From Actinoplanes nipponensis (lineage in GTDB: Bacteria > Actinomycetota > Actinomycetes > Mycobacteriales > Micromonosporaceae): DNA of 64,000 nucleotides. How positions within the stretch are numbered: the stretch's first letter is position 1; each line of letters starts with the position of its first letter. This document shows positions 53,524 to 62,300 of the stretch, piece after piece. A program made the position numbers and the translations under genes. The stretch lies in the NCBI RefSeq assembly GCF_016862275.1, contig NZ_BOMQ01000052.1:85787-149786 (forward strand), in the 5' to 3' direction. The notes under the pieces are model-generated. The model made no database searches. It worked only from the letters and a program-made list of their open reading frames with translations, and was not told the DNA's origin.

Positions 53524-54084
53524 ATGGTCATCAAGATTGTCGATCAGATCAACGACGACGAGCTTGCCGAGTCCGCGTGGGAGTTGTACTACGCGGCGTT
53601 CCGCGAGCTGAACACGATGGCGGTGCAGCGGCATCTGATGTACCGCCACGAATTCGACGAGGTCATGAACGACACGCGGGTCCAGAAGTACCTGTGCATG
53701 AACGACGACGGGACCCTTGCCGGCCTGGCCACGTACACCAGGGACCTCGACGCGGTGCCGTTGATCGCGCCGCAGTACTTCGAGCGGCACTGGCCCGAGC
53801 ACTACGCCGGGAAACGGATCTGGTACATCGGTTTCGTCGCGGTGCACCCCGAGGCCCAGGGCCGGCACATGTTCAAGCAACTCGTCGAGCAGTTGTACGT
53901 CACCGCCGCCACCCAGAACGGGCTGGTCGGCATCGACATCTGCTCCTACAACGACGAGGTGCTGCACTTCTCGCGCCTGTTCCGGGCCATGGTGGAACGG
54001 CTGACCGACAACATGCGCTTCTCGCGGATCGATCAGCAGTCGTACTGGCTCTACGATTTCAGCGCGGAAGCGGCGGCGGCCTGA
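53524..54084 (+). CDS. GNAT-family acetyltransferase
   Basis: 186 aa. The GNAT core reads LAGLATYTRDL (strand 2-3), RIWYIGFVAVHPEAQGRHMFKQLVEQ (acetyl-CoA loop; an Arg/Gln-x-x-G/A variant, QGRHMF), and a later strand GLVGIDICSYN. It likely transfers an acetyl group to an amine, substrate unknown. Its codon use is less GC-rich than its neighbours. The ATG at 53524 follows GGGGAG by 6 nt; the longer upstream frame lacks a site. Confidence 0.75.
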   Translation: MVIKIVDQINDDELAESAWELYYAAFRELNTMAVQRHLMYRHEFDEVMNDTRVQKYLCMNDDGTLAGLATYTRDLDAVPLIAPQYFERHWPEHYAGKRIWYIGFVAVHPEAQGRHMFKQLVEQLYVTAATQNGLVGIDICSYNDEVLHFSRLFRAMVERLTDNMRFSRIDQQSYWLYDFSAEAAAA

Positions 54085-54095
54085 GGGTCACCGGA

Positions 54096-54134
54096 CCTCA
54101 CCCCATAGACCCCCCTTTCCTGGTGGTGGTGAGG
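54096..54134 (+). terminator. Possible terminator after the GNAT gene
   Basis: CCTCACC and GGTGAGG pair perfectly across a 25-nt loop starting 12 bp after the stop. The long loop weakens the case. The remaining stretch to 54365 holds no gene I can support. Confidence 0.35.
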
Positions 54135-54365
54135 GCTCTGCCGATGAGCCCGCCGGTAGGGCGCTCCGCGCGGCGCTGCCGATACCCCGGAGCTGTCGGT
54201 CCGGGATGCGCCGCGGGGAGCGTCCGATGGTGGTGCGGGGCCGGCGCGGCGTCGGGTACGCCCGCCGGCCCGCCCCGGTTCGAGGACCGACGGCCGCGGC
54301 GTCACCAGGCTTGCCGGCCGCGTGGTCCGTCATCTCCGTGTTCTCCTTCCGTCGTCCCGGGTGGA

Positions 54366-55898
54366 TCAGTAGTGGTATCCGCGGGCCCCCACCGGTTCAT
54401 GTGACCCTTTGGTCGACGGGGGCCCTTCCGGTAACGCGATCGTCCGGCCGTCCACGCCCCGCCCGATGGCCGCGTACGCCTCGGGTCGCGCGGCCCGCAT
54501 GACCAGCGCCCAGCCGACGCCGACCGCCGCGACCGCGAGGTACAGCACCGGGATCAGCCACTGGAACGGCGAGTCGCCGGAGACCTGCAGGAGCTCGCCG
54601 AAGCCGATGACGGTGATGCCGAGCACGGCGCTGAGGAGCAGGAAGGCGATCATCGGGGCGATCTGCGAGCGCCACATGTTCTCCCGCCCCCGGTTGCGCA
54701 CGAAGAAGGCGAGCACCGCGAAGGACGCGCTCCACATCAGGAAGAGCACCCCGAGCCCGCCGATCGTGGTCAGCCAGGCGAACACGTAGAACAGCGGTTC
54801 GAGGCCGGCCACGGCGTACGCCGAGAGCACCGCGACCGCGAGCACGCTCTGGGTGACCGAGCCGAGCAGGGGCGCGCCGGTCCGCGGGTGCGTCCGGCCC
54901 CAGCCGGCCGGCAGCACACCCTCGCGGCCGAGCGCGAACTGGTAGCGGGCCACGGCCGCGTGGAACGCCAGCAGGGCGGCGAACACGCTGGTCATGAACA
55001 GGATGTAGCCGAGCTGGACCAGGATCTCCGGCACGTGCGGGGCGACCAGCTCGAAGACCATGTCGGTCCGGTTGGCCTGCGCGAACGCGACCACCTGGGA
55101 GGGCCCGGTGCTGACCGACATGGCCCAGGCCGACAGCCCGCAGAGCAGCCCGGCCAGGATGACGGCCAGGTGGGTCGCCCGGGCGATGGTCCGCTTGGGG
55201 TCCTTGGCCTCCTCGGAGAGCACCACGGTGGCCTCGAAGCCGACGAAGCCGGCGATGGCCAGCACCAGCATCGGTCCCACGTCGGCGGTGAACAGCGGGC
55301 CCGGGCTGAGCGTGGCGAAGCTGACGCTGCCGCCGGCCGGGTTGGCGATCATCACGATGTCGTAGATGAGCACGACGCTGATCTCGGCGACCAGCAGGAC
55401 CGCCAGCACCTTGCCGCTGAGGTCCACCCAGAGCAGGCCCAGCACGGCCACCACGGCCCAGGCGACCAGCGCGCAGGTGAACCAGCCGACCTTGACGCCC
55501 AGCGCGGCCAGGATGTCGGAGGCGGCCGAGCCGAACAGCCCGAACAGCCCGATCTGCATGAGCGCGTACGCCGGCAGCGCCACGAACGCCGCGCCCACCC
55601 CGGCGACCCGCCCCAGCCCGTGGCTGATGTAGGCGTAGAAGGCGCCGGAGTTGACGATGTGCCGGCTCATCGCCACGAAGCCCACCGTGAAGATGCTCAG
55701 GATGCCGGCGGTGACCAGGTAGACCACGGGCACCGCGGTGTTGCCGATGATGGCGTAGATGGCGGAGATCGCGCCGATGATGACGGTCAGCGGGGCGGCC
55801 CCCGCCACCCCGAAGAACACGACCGACGGCACCCCGAGCCGGTTACGGGCCAGTGCGCTCGAGATGATGTCCGGTTCGGCGGGGTCCTTGCGCGCCAT
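54366..55898 (-). CDS. APC-superfamily amino acid permease
   Basis: 510 aa with about 12 helices. Helix 1 has SVVFFGVAGAAPLTVIIGAIS, with the glycine-rich break of the family, and helix 6 has AIAGFVGFEATVVLSEEAKDPKRTIARATH. The C-terminal ~30 residues are a soluble Gly/Pro-rich tail. The ATG at 55898 follows GGGAGG by 6 nt. It lies 62 bp downstream of a GPP34 gene on the same strand, so the two may be co-transcribed. Substrate is unknown. Confidence 0.85.
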   Translation of the reverse strand: MARKDPAEPDIISSALARNRLGVPSVVFFGVAGAAPLTVIIGAISAIYAIIGNTAVPVVYLVTAGILSIFTVGFVAMSRHIVNSGAFYAYISHGLGRVAGVGAAFVALPAYALMQIGLFGLFGSAASDILAALGVKVGWFTCALVAWAVVAVLGLLWVDLSGKVLAVLLVAEISVVLIYDIVMIANPAGGSVSFATLSPGPLFTADVGPMLVLAIAGFVGFEATVVLSEEAKDPKRTIARATHLAVILAGLLCGLSAWAMSVSTGPSQVVAFAQANRTDMVFELVAPHVPEILVQLGYILFMTSVFAALLAFHAAVARYQFALGREGVLPAGWGRTHPRTGAPLLGSVTQSVLAVAVLSAYAVAGLEPLFYVFAWLTTIGGLGVLFLMWSASFAVLAFFVRNRGRENMWRSQIAPMIAFLLLSAVLGITVIGFGELLQVSGDSPFQWLIPVLYLAVAAVGVGWALVMRAARPEAYAAIGRGVDGRTIALPEGPPSTKGSHEPVGARGYHY

Positions 55899-55960
55899 CA
55901 ACAGCCTCCCGGCCCATTGGTCGAAGTTGTCCTGGCGGCGGTGGTGCCGCCCGCGAGAGC

Positions 55961-56599
55961 TCACCGACGCCCGACGGCGAGGACCGAGCCCACGCTGGCC
56001 TCGGTGTGCTCGATGAGCTGCCGCAGGTCCTCCGGCAGCGAGGCGACGGTGTTGGGCAGCACGGCGAACGCCGAGCGGTGCGCCTCGAAGTCCCAGAGCA
56101 CGTGGCGGGTCAGGCCGGTGGCGGCGATCAGGCCGGCCAGCACGCGGTCGGTGATCGACATGTCCAGGCCGCGGACCAGGATGTTGGCCAGTCGCATCGG
56201 GGCCCAGGCGGCGGCGTTGCGCTGCAGCTCGTTGTTGGGCATGTAGAAGGTCTGGGTGCTGAGCATCCGCCGCCGGGTCACCGACTCGACCGCCCCGGAG
56301 CGCTCGAGCCGCTCGCCGACGCGGACCGCCGCGTCCTGCGACAGGTACGCCAGCCAGGTGCGCACGTCGCGGTGCTGCGGCTGGGCGATGAGCAGGTCCA
56401 GCACGGCGTGGTCGAGGCCGTCGCGGGGCGGGTGGTTGCTCACGATCTCCAGGTCACCCGCGAAGATCCGGAGTTTGTTGTCGAGGATGAGCTCGCCCAG
56501 TAACGATGCCGCCAGGCCGATCCCGGTGGCCCGCGGGTGCAACCGCGAACGACCGGTCCGATCCTCGTGAGCGATCAAATAGAACTGGTCAGCCAGCAC
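55961..56599 (-). CDS. GPP34 (GOLPH3/Vps74-like) family protein
   Basis: 212 aa. GPP34 proteins bind phosphoinositides in eukaryotes; the bacterial versions, numerous in actinomycetes, have no firm role. The helical fold is seen in LADQFYLIAHEDRTGR at the start, ATGIGLAASLLGELIL, and VESVTRRRMLSTQTFYMPNN. The GTG at 56599 is used because GGGAG is 7 nt upstream; an upstream start at 56644 would add a tail unlike the family. It is divergent from the XRE gene, and an ACAGG-N7-CCTGT inverted repeat (56636-56652) lies in the gap. Confidence 0.8.
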   Translation of the reverse strand: MLADQFYLIAHEDRTGRSRLHPRATGIGLAASLLGELILDNKLRIFAGDLEIVSNHPPRDGLDHAVLDLLIAQPQHRDVRTWLAYLSQDAAVRVGERLERSGAVESVTRRRMLSTQTFYMPNNELQRNAAAWAPMRLANILVRGLDMSITDRVLAGLIAATGLTRHVLWDFEAHRSAFAVLPNTVASLPEDLRQLIEHTEASVGSVLAVGRR

Positions 56600-56819
56600 G
56601 CCGCCACTCCCTAGAACATCGAACCGAGATACGACACAGGGCAACTGCCTGTATAGACCGCACTAACTCCCTGTCCGCTGCATCATGTACCTCACGTTAA
56701 GGTCAACACAAGAAGTACTAGACTCGGAATCGCGTCGTGATGTTTTTGCCGGAGCATGGGTCCCGTGCCGGGCGCCGGTGACGAAGTGAATCCCATTCCC
56801 GAGGACCGAGGGGGCGGCA

Positions 56820-57668
56820 GTGTCCACTGACGAGGGCCCGACGCTGCGACGGCGCCGATTGGGTGCGGAATTGAAGCGTTGCCGCGAGGAAGCCGGCCTC
56901 ACCCAGGAGACCGTCGGCCGCCATTTCGAGTGGCACGCGGCCAAGGTGACCAGGATAGAGACCGCCCGGGTGGCGGTGACCGCCCGCGACGTCAAGGACC
57001 TCCTCACCCTCTACGGCGTGCAGGACGAGGCCTACCGCGAGGCGCTGATGGCCCTCGCCCGGATGTCGCGCGAGCGCACCTGGTGGACGGACTACCGCGA
57101 CATCATGCGGCCGGGCAACTTCGTGGGCCTGGAGGCCGAGGCCTCCACGCTGCTGGCCTGGGAACCCATCGTGCTGCCGGGCCTGCTGCAGACGGAGGCC
57201 TACATGCGCGCGCTGATGCGGACGGGCCGGGCCCAGGACCCTCCACACCAGGTGGACCGCCGGGTGGCGCTGCGGCTGAAGCGGCAGGGGCGGCTGCGGG
57301 CTACGAATCCACTGGAACTCCTCGCCCTCGTCGACGAATCCGTGGTGCGACGCGTGGTCGGCGGACCGGATGTCATGGACGAGCAGTTGCGGCACCTGAT
57401 AGACACCGCGCAATTACCGACGGTGACATTGCAGATCGTCCCGTTCGACGCCGGCGAACACCCGTTCCTGGGCGGCTCAGCAGCGCTTTTGGAGTTCCGG
57501 GAGACCACTCATTTGGATGTAGTTTACCTAGAGGGTCTTGCGGGCGACTACTACGAAGAGCAACATTCAGAGGTCGCCCGCTACCGTGACGAGTTCGAGC
57601 GACTGAGCGCCAAGGCTCTCGATCCCCGCTTGTCCATCAAGATGATCGAGGGCCTGCTTCACAGATAG
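56820..57668 (+). CDS. XRE-family regulator with DUF5753 domain (partner of DUF397)
   Basis: 282 aa. HTH_31 (about 10-65; LGAELKRCREEAGLTQETVG, then AKVTRIETAR) followed by DUF5753 (about 90-280; IVLPGLLQTEAYMRALM, LVDESVVRRVVGG, QIVPFDAGEHPFLGG, LDVVYLEGLAGDYY). The GTG follows GAGGGGG by 5 nt. A TTAAGG-N16-TAGACT promoter is plausible about 80 bp upstream. The next gene, 58 bp on, encodes its DUF397 partner, the same pairing as in WhiJ-like loci that control development in Streptomyces. Confidence 0.9.
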   Translation: MSTDEGPTLRRRRLGAELKRCREEAGLTQETVGRHFEWHAAKVTRIETARVAVTARDVKDLLTLYGVQDEAYREALMALARMSRERTWWTDYRDIMRPGNFVGLEAEASTLLAWEPIVLPGLLQTEAYMRALMRTGRAQDPPHQVDRRVALRLKRQGRLRATNPLELLALVDESVVRRVVGGPDVMDEQLRHLIDTAQLPTVTLQIVPFDAGEHPFLGGSAALLEFRETTHLDVVYLEGLAGDYYEEQHSEVARYRDEFERLSAKALDPRLSIKMIEGLLHR

Positions 57669-57726
57669 GCCCGTGCGAGCACGTACGGGAAGAAGGACAA
57701 CCGCATATTGAAGGGAGGTGCTTGGC

Positions 57727-57942
57727 ATGCCTGCGCACCATCTCGACGCTGCCGTTTGGAAGAAAAGCAGTCGCAGCAACGGAAACGGCGGCAACAACTG
57801 TGTCGAGGTCGCAATCCTCGACACAGCCGTTGCCGTACGCGACAGCAAGAACCCTACGGGTCCAGCTCTCGTTTTCAACCCGTCGGACTGGGCCGAGTTT
57901 GTTAGCTCGGCAAAGTACGGCGAGTTCGATATCAACAGATGA
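57727..57942 (+). CDS. DUF397 small protein
   Basis: 71 aa. The conserved DUF397 pattern is clear: AVWKKSSRSNGNGGNNCVEVAIL, VAVRDSKNPTGPALVF, and WAEFVSSAK. The ATG at 57727 follows GGGAGG by 8 nt; the overlapping GTG at 57718 lies inside that site. These proteins bind or counter the adjacent XRE/DUF5753 regulator in described systems. Codon use is lower in GC than in most of the window. Confidence 0.9.
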   Translation: MPAHHLDAAVWKKSSRSNGNGGNNCVEVAILDTAVAVRDSKNPTGPALVFNPSDWAEFVSSAKYGEFDINR

Positions 57943-58010
57943 GAGGCTACCGATAGGCGCGCGACGATGGGAAGTAGTGGAGCAAAATCAACTTCCCCAA
58001 CGGCAAGATC

Positions 58011-58030
58011 CGTTTCAAGATAGTGAAACG
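58011..58030 (+). other. Inverted repeat in the 3' region of the DUF397 gene
   Basis: CGTTTCA-agatag-TGAAACG is a perfect 7-bp stem with a 6-nt loop, 68 bp past the stop, in a locally A/T-rich stretch. It may be an RNA stem-loop or an operator. Confidence 0.4.
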
Positions 58031-58081
58031 TCTGCGCCGGGCCATGCGTTGCGCCCGATCGGGTCCGCAGGGTAACAGCGG

Positions 58082-58111
58082 TTCGGGGCGTCCCCCAGGG
58101 GGCGCCCCGAA
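58082..58111 (+). terminator. Strong terminator hairpin
   Basis: TTCGGGGCG and CGCCCCGAA form a perfect 9-bp stem, and the interior TCCCCCAGGGGG can pair further. It lies between the DUF397 gene and the decarboxylase gene, separating the two transcripts. Confidence 0.75.
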
Positions 58112-58175
58112 TCTGTGTCCAGACCCCTGAGCTGCGACAACTCCCCTCAGGACGGTCATCCTGGACCCGTGGCTA

Positions 58176-58205
58176 TTCACTGGGACCGTGGCCACGGTGT
58201 ACGCT
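58176..58205 (+). promoter_or_regulatory. Promoter with palindromic operator for the decarboxylase gene
   Basis: TTCACT (58176-58181) and TACGCT (58200-58205) are separated by 18 bp. Inside the spacer lies a perfect 14-bp palindrome ACCGTGGCCACGGT (58185-58198). A factor bound there would block or remodel the promoter. The leader to the TTG at 58245 is about 33 nt. Confidence 0.5.
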
Positions 58206-58244
58206 GTGCAGCGGAGCTGTCACCCAGCGTGAAGGGGTTCCCCG

Positions 58245-59387
58245 TTGCGCACTTTCCTTCCCGGCCCCGCGGTTGCCGATCCGCCGGCCGGCCGGTCAGC
58301 CGATCCCCCCATTTCCGGAGTTCCGGTCCTGCACATGAGGTCCGCGCGTATAGCGGGCGCCGTCGAAGAATTCAAGAACGCATTCGCGAACGTTCGGATT
58401 TTCTTTGCGACCAAATGCAATACCGATCCCGGGGTGCTGCGCACGCTGCACGCGGCGGGCACCCGTTTCGAGGTGGCGTCGGTCGACGAGGTGGACATTC
58501 TGCGGTCGCTCGGCGTGCCCGGACAGGACCTGCTGTTCAGCAATCCCGTCCGGGCCCGGGAGCAGACCCGCGGGGCCGCCCGCGCGGGCGTGTACCGGTT
58601 CGCGGTCGACTCCGTCGACGAGCTGCACCGTGTCGCCGAGGAGGCCCCGGGCAGCTGCGTCTACGCCCGGCTGTCCACGGGCGACCGCACCAGCCTGGTG
58701 CCGAGCGAGGGCAAGTTCGGTGTGGACGTGGCCGGCGCCGTCGACCTGCTGGTCCGGGCGCGCACGCTCGGGCTGGTGCCGTACGGCATCACGTTCCACA
58801 TCGGGTCGCAGTCGCTGACGCCGGGCGCGCTCACCGGGCCGCTGGCGGACGTGCACACCGTCCTGGCCCGGCTGATCAGCCACGGCATCCGGCTGCAGAT
58901 GGTCGACATCGGCGGCGGGTTCCCGGCCGTCTACGACGCGCCGGTGCCCTCGCTGGCGGCGTTCGGCCGGGCCGCCGCCGCCGGCCTGGCCCAGCTGCCG
59001 TACCCGGTGGAGGTCTTCGCCGAGCCCGGCCGCTGCCTGGTCGCCGAGGCCGGGACGTTCCGCTGCCGGGTCATCGGGGTCGCGCAGCGGCCGTCGGGCT
59101 GGTGGGTCCACACCGACCTGGGCGTCTTCAACGGCATGATGGAGGTGCTCGAGTCCGGCGGGGACCTGCGCTACCCGATCTGGGACGGGCGGGGCTCGGC
59201 CACCCGGCGCTCCTGGCACGTCACCGGTCCGACCTGCGACGGGCAGGACACGTACGCCCGGGACGTGGCCCTGTCGGCGGACCTGCGCGAGGGCGACGAG
59301 CTGTTCATCGGCTCCGCCGGCGCCTACACGACCGTGTACGCCTCCCGCTTCAACGGCTTCGCCATGCCCCGGGTCGTGGTGACCTGA
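58245..59387 (+). CDS. Group IV PLP decarboxylase (ornithine/lysine/diaminopimelate decarboxylase family)
   Basis: 380 aa, alanine-racemase fold type III. The PLP Lys is K57 in FFATKCNTDPGV; the His of the re-face is in GITFHIGSQS; phosphate binding is by DIGGGFPA and EPGRCLVAEAG; and the substrate-side Cys-Asp pair is C331-D332 in GPTCDGQD. That set fits ornithine-type decarboxylases better than diaminopimelate decarboxylase, though the exact amino acid is uncertain. The start is TTG at 58245 (GAAGGGG 7 nt upstream); the N-terminal ~25 residues are an extra Pro-rich leader. It is single and monocistronic, between a terminator and a convergent gene. Confidence 0.83.
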   Translation: MRTFLPGPAVADPPAGRSADPPISGVPVLHMRSARIAGAVEEFKNAFANVRIFFATKCNTDPGVLRTLHAAGTRFEVASVDEVDILRSLGVPGQDLLFSNPVRAREQTRGAARAGVYRFAVDSVDELHRVAEEAPGSCVYARLSTGDRTSLVPSEGKFGVDVAGAVDLLVRARTLGLVPYGITFHIGSQSLTPGALTGPLADVHTVLARLISHGIRLQMVDIGGGFPAVYDAPVPSLAAFGRAAAAGLAQLPYPVEVFAEPGRCLVAEAGTFRCRVIGVAQRPSGWWVHTDLGVFNGMMEVLESGGDLRYPIWDGRGSATRRSWHVTGPTCDGQDTYARDVALSADLREGDELFIGSAGAYTTVYASRFNGFAMPRVVVT

Positions 59388-59406
59388 GCCGGCCCGGCGG
59401 CGGGGG

Positions 59407-60039
59407 TCAGCGGCAGGCCCGCAGGTGGGAGCGGACGGCCGCGGGCACCTGCGCGCAGGCGTCCGGGTCCCCGCCGCCGACCGCCTGCCAGGAGTCGGTC
59501 AGCTCCGTGTAGCGGAAGAGCACGGTCGCCGCACCGGCCGTGACCGGCCTCGCGCGGGCCCCGGCGTACGTGCCGTAGCAGTCGACCTCGCTGAGGTCGC
59601 CCGCCCCGGCCAGGTCCTTGCGCAGGTCGCTGGCCCGCAGCGCGGCCAGCAGGCGGGGCAGGGTCACCGGGCAGCCGTCCTCGTCCGGCATGCCCTTGAC
59701 GTCCCCGGGATCCGGTACGGCCGGCGTCGTGGCGCCGGTCCGCCCCGCGCCGGCCGGCAGCGAGGGCGGCGTCAGCTCCCCCGCGCCGGCCGGCAGCGAG
59801 GGCGGCGTCAGCTCCCCCGCGCCAGCGGGCAGTGACCGCGGCGTCAGCTCCCCCGCGGGGGCCGGCGCGGCCGCGGCCGGCGCCCGCTCGGCCGGCGCCG
59901 GAGCGCCGGAGCGGTACCGTGCGGCCAGCACCGCCGGCGCGCCGATGGCCAGGACCGCGGCGGCCACGGCCAGGCCGGCCGCGTAGCGGCGGCGACCGGG
60001 GCGGGGCCGGTCCGGTCGCTGCTCGACGTCCTCGGCCAC
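59407..60039 (-). CDS. Membrane-anchored protein with Leu-Pro-Ala-Gly repeats, function unknown
   Basis: 210 aa. A short basic cytoplasmic start, one helix (YAAGLAVAAAVLAIGAPAVLA), then an extracellular spacer containing three GELTPPSLPAGA-type repeats. A ~95-residue C-terminal domain follows with three Cys (GCPVTLP, VDCYGTYAG, DACAQ) plus a terminal CR, probably disulfide-linked. I recognise no family. The start is ATG at 60039. It is convergent with the decarboxylase gene. Confidence 0.65.
   Translation of the reverse strand: MAEDVEQRPDRPRPGRRRYAAGLAVAAAVLAIGAPAVLAARYRSGAPAPAERAPAAAAPAPAGELTPRSLPAGAGELTPPSLPAGAGELTPPSLPAGAGRTGATTPAVPDPGDVKGMPDEDGCPVTLPRLLAALRASDLRKDLAGAGDLSEVDCYGTYAGARARPVTAGAATVLFRYTELTDSWQAVGGGDPDACAQVPAAVRSHLRACR
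59747..59854. repeat. Three tandem 36-bp coding repeats
   Basis: Copies at 59747-59782, 59783-59818 and 59819-59854; the first two are identical, the third differs at several positions. They encode 12-residue repeats in the membrane-anchored protein, so the array may vary in length between strains. Confidence 0.85.
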
Positions 60040-60126
60040 CGGAGCTCCTTCCGCACGCGCAGGGCCACGACGGGGATGCTGCCGTGGGCGCGAGAGCAGA
60101 TTACCCGGACCGTGCGGCGGCGCCGG

Positions 60127-61215
60127 CTACGAGATGCCGTTGCGGCGGCAGAGCCGGGCGAAGGCGCCCGCGCAGACCGTCCGCTCGTCGACGAAGCCGT
60201 CCTTGATCACGACGCCGATGTCCTTCTTGAAGATCGCCGTCGGGGGCAGCAGCACCGCGTCGACGTAGCCGCCGGACTCCGGATCCTTGACCCGGTCGTC
60301 CACCCGGACGGCCTGGTCCTTGAAGAGGGTGATCGCCAGCTTGGCCGCGGCGTCCGCCTCCTTCTTGATCGGCTTGTAGACCGTCATGCACTGGTCACCC
60401 GCGAGGATGTTCTGCAGGCCCTGCACCGTCGCGTCCTGGCCGGTGACCGGCACCTCGCCGTTCCTGCGCACCCGCTTGAGGATCGTGATCGCCGCGTTGC
60501 CCAGGCCGTCGTTCGCGGCCACGACGCCGTCGATGCGGCCGGCCGAGTCGGAGAGCATCTGGTCGAAGATGAACCGGCCCAGGTCGTTGTCCCAGCGGGG
60601 CACGTCCTGCTCCGGCCCCTTGAGGTACGAGCCGTCGTCGAACCGGGGCTGCATGATCGAGTCGTAGCCGGCGCGGAACAGCGTGGCGTTGTTGTCGGTC
60701 GGCGCGCCGTTGAGGTACGCGACGCGCGGCGTGTCGATCCCTCGGGCCTTCAGGCACTTCGCCAGGCCGCGTCCCTGCAGCCGGCCGACCTGCATGTTGT
60801 CGAAGCTGACGTAGTAGTCGGCGTCGCCGTTGAGGGTGAGCCGGTCGTAGTCGATCGTCGCGACCCCGGCGGCCCGGGCCTTGTCCAGCACCGCCTTGCC
60901 GCTGACCGGCTCCAGGCTGGCGATCACGAGCACCTTGGCGCCGCCGGCGATCATCCGGTCGGCGATGGCCACGAAGGTCTCCGCGCTGCCCTGGGCGTTC
61001 TGGATGTCGACGGGCACCTCGGCCGCGTCGAAGGCCGCCTTGAGCAGCTTGGGATCGTCGCTGCCCCAGCGCTGCGACGTCGAGGTGTCCGGCAGGATGA
61101 CGCCGACCTTGGTGCCGTTCCTGCCGGTCGCGACGTCGTCGCCGCGGGTGCAGGCGCCCAGGGCGCCCAGCGTCAGCACACCGGCCGTCGCGACGGCCAT
61201 CAGCTTGTTTCGCAA
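60127..61215 (-). CDS. Xylose-type sugar-binding lipoprotein, orphan ABC component
   Basis: 362 aa. The lipobox ends LGAC with C22. The mature protein is a type I periplasmic binding fold of the XylF/ribose class: VGVILPDTSTSQRWGSDD at the N-terminus, NAQGSAETFVAIADRMIAGG, IDYDRLTLNGDADYYVSFDN, and VAANDGLGNAAITIL. It likely binds a pentose or hexose outside the membrane. No permease or ATPase gene is beside it, so it must share a transporter or serve as a sensor. TTG at 61215 is taken as start (GGAGG about 10 nt upstream); an ATG 15 bp inside is an alternative. Confidence 0.83.
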   Translation of the reverse strand: MRNKLMAVATAGVLTLGALGACTRGDDVATGRNGTKVGVILPDTSTSQRWGSDDPKLLKAAFDAAEVPVDIQNAQGSAETFVAIADRMIAGGAKVLVIASLEPVSGKAVLDKARAAGVATIDYDRLTLNGDADYYVSFDNMQVGRLQGRGLAKCLKARGIDTPRVAYLNGAPTDNNATLFRAGYDSIMQPRFDDGSYLKGPEQDVPRWDNDLGRFIFDQMLSDSAGRIDGVVAANDGLGNAAITILKRVRRNGEVPVTGQDATVQGLQNILAGDQCMTVYKPIKKEADAAAKLAITLFKDQAVRVDDRVKDPESGGYVDAVLLPPTAIFKKDIGVVIKDGFVDERTVCAGAFARLCRRNGIS

Positions 61216-61338
61216 ACCTTCGTCTCCTCCCCGGGCAGAGCGGGGCAAGGCTAACAGCGGACGCTGACCCAGGTATCCGGTCGTGATGTAACTCCCACAG
61301 CCCCGGCGCCTTGGCCGGGGTTGGTAGCTTTCCGTTAC

Positions 61339-62241
61339 ATGATCTCCCGCCGACTCCCCCTCTTTCAGCGCGATCCGTCCTCCCGCGCCATCACTGAGGG
61401 TGATGATTCGAGTGCGCGCGAGCCGGCGATCTCGCGCCGGCGCCTGCTGCGGGCCGGTCCCGGGTTGGCCGGGGCGCTGGTGCTGGCCGGCTCCGCCGCG
61501 GCCTCGGCCTCGCCGGCCCGGGTGCCGGCGCCACGGGCCACCGCCGTACCGCGGCCCACCGCGCCCCGGCCGTCGCCGGCGCCGCCCGCCCCGGCCGCGG
61601 TCCGCCCCCTGCGCCGGCCGGTCCACACCCTCAAGGACTACCGGCGGGTGTTGCCCGGGCGGGCGTTCCCGGCGGACGCGGTCGCGCTGACCATCGATGA
61701 CGGGCCGCACCCGGTGTGGACGCCCAAGATCCTGCGGCTGCTGGACCGGTACCACGTGCCCGCGCTGTTCTGCATGATCGGCAATCAGGTGCTCGGCCAC
61801 GAGGCGGTCGCCCGCAGCGTGGTACGCGACGGGCACCAGATCGCCAACCACACCTGGAGCCATCCCACCCGGATGGGCCGCCGGCCGCACACCTTGATGC
61901 GCCGGGAGCTGGCCCGCGCCCAGGAGAAGATCTACGACACCACCGGGTACGCGCCGACGCTGTTCCGCTCGCCCGGCGGCGACTGGTCGCCGGCCCTGCT
62001 GGGCGCGGCGGCCAAGGCCCGGATGGTGCCGCTGGACTGGAGCGACGACCCACGCGACTGGACGCGGCCCGGGGTCACGGCCATCACCCACCGGCTGCTG
62101 GCCGCCCGGCCCGGACAGATCCTGCTCTGCCACGACGGCGGCGGCGACCGCTCGCAGACGTACGCCGCCCTGCGCACGGTGATCCCGGCGCTGCGGGCCC
62201 GCGGCTACCGGTTCGTGGCGCTGGACCAGCGGCACCCCTAA
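61339..62241 (+). CDS. Tat-exported polysaccharide deacetylase (NodB-like, CE4)
   Basis: 300 aa. The twin-arginine signal SRRRLLRAG (32-40) precedes an Ala/Leu-rich helix, then an Ala/Pro spacer and a NodB domain. The catalytic motifs are present: TIDDGPHPVWTPKIL (D120 catalytic base, D121 metal), HTWSH (H171, H175 metal), SPGGDWSP and LLCHDGGG with the final His. It should deacetylate peptidoglycan or another N-acetyl sugar polymer outside the cell. The ATG is 8 nt after TAGCTT (61325-61330), suggesting a leaderless mRNA. It is divergent from the xylose-type binding protein. Confidence 0.88.
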   Translation: MISRRLPLFQRDPSSRAITEGDDSSAREPAISRRRLLRAGPGLAGALVLAGSAAASASPARVPAPRATAVPRPTAPRPSPAPPAPAAVRPLRRPVHTLKDYRRVLPGRAFPADAVALTIDDGPHPVWTPKILRLLDRYHVPALFCMIGNQVLGHEAVARSVVRDGHQIANHTWSHPTRMGRRPHTLMRRELARAQEKIYDTTGYAPTLFRSPGGDWSPALLGAAAKARMVPLDWSDDPRDWTRPGVTAITHRLLAARPGQILLCHDGGGDRSQTYAALRTVIPALRARGYRFVALDQRHP

Positions 62242-62300
62242 GGCCCACAATTCCTGTCGGCTGGATAGGATGGGCGTCCGCATCGACCCGGGAGCCCCGC

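Noticed and set aside
54085..54365. A small coding gene in the gap before the APC permease
   Set aside because: Several short frames exist on both strands but none has a ribosome binding site together with coding-like third positions.
46635..57942. XRE regulators as evidence of a prophage
   Set aside because: Both have DUF5753 domains typical of chromosomal actinomycete regulators, and no integrase, capsid or terminase gene is present.
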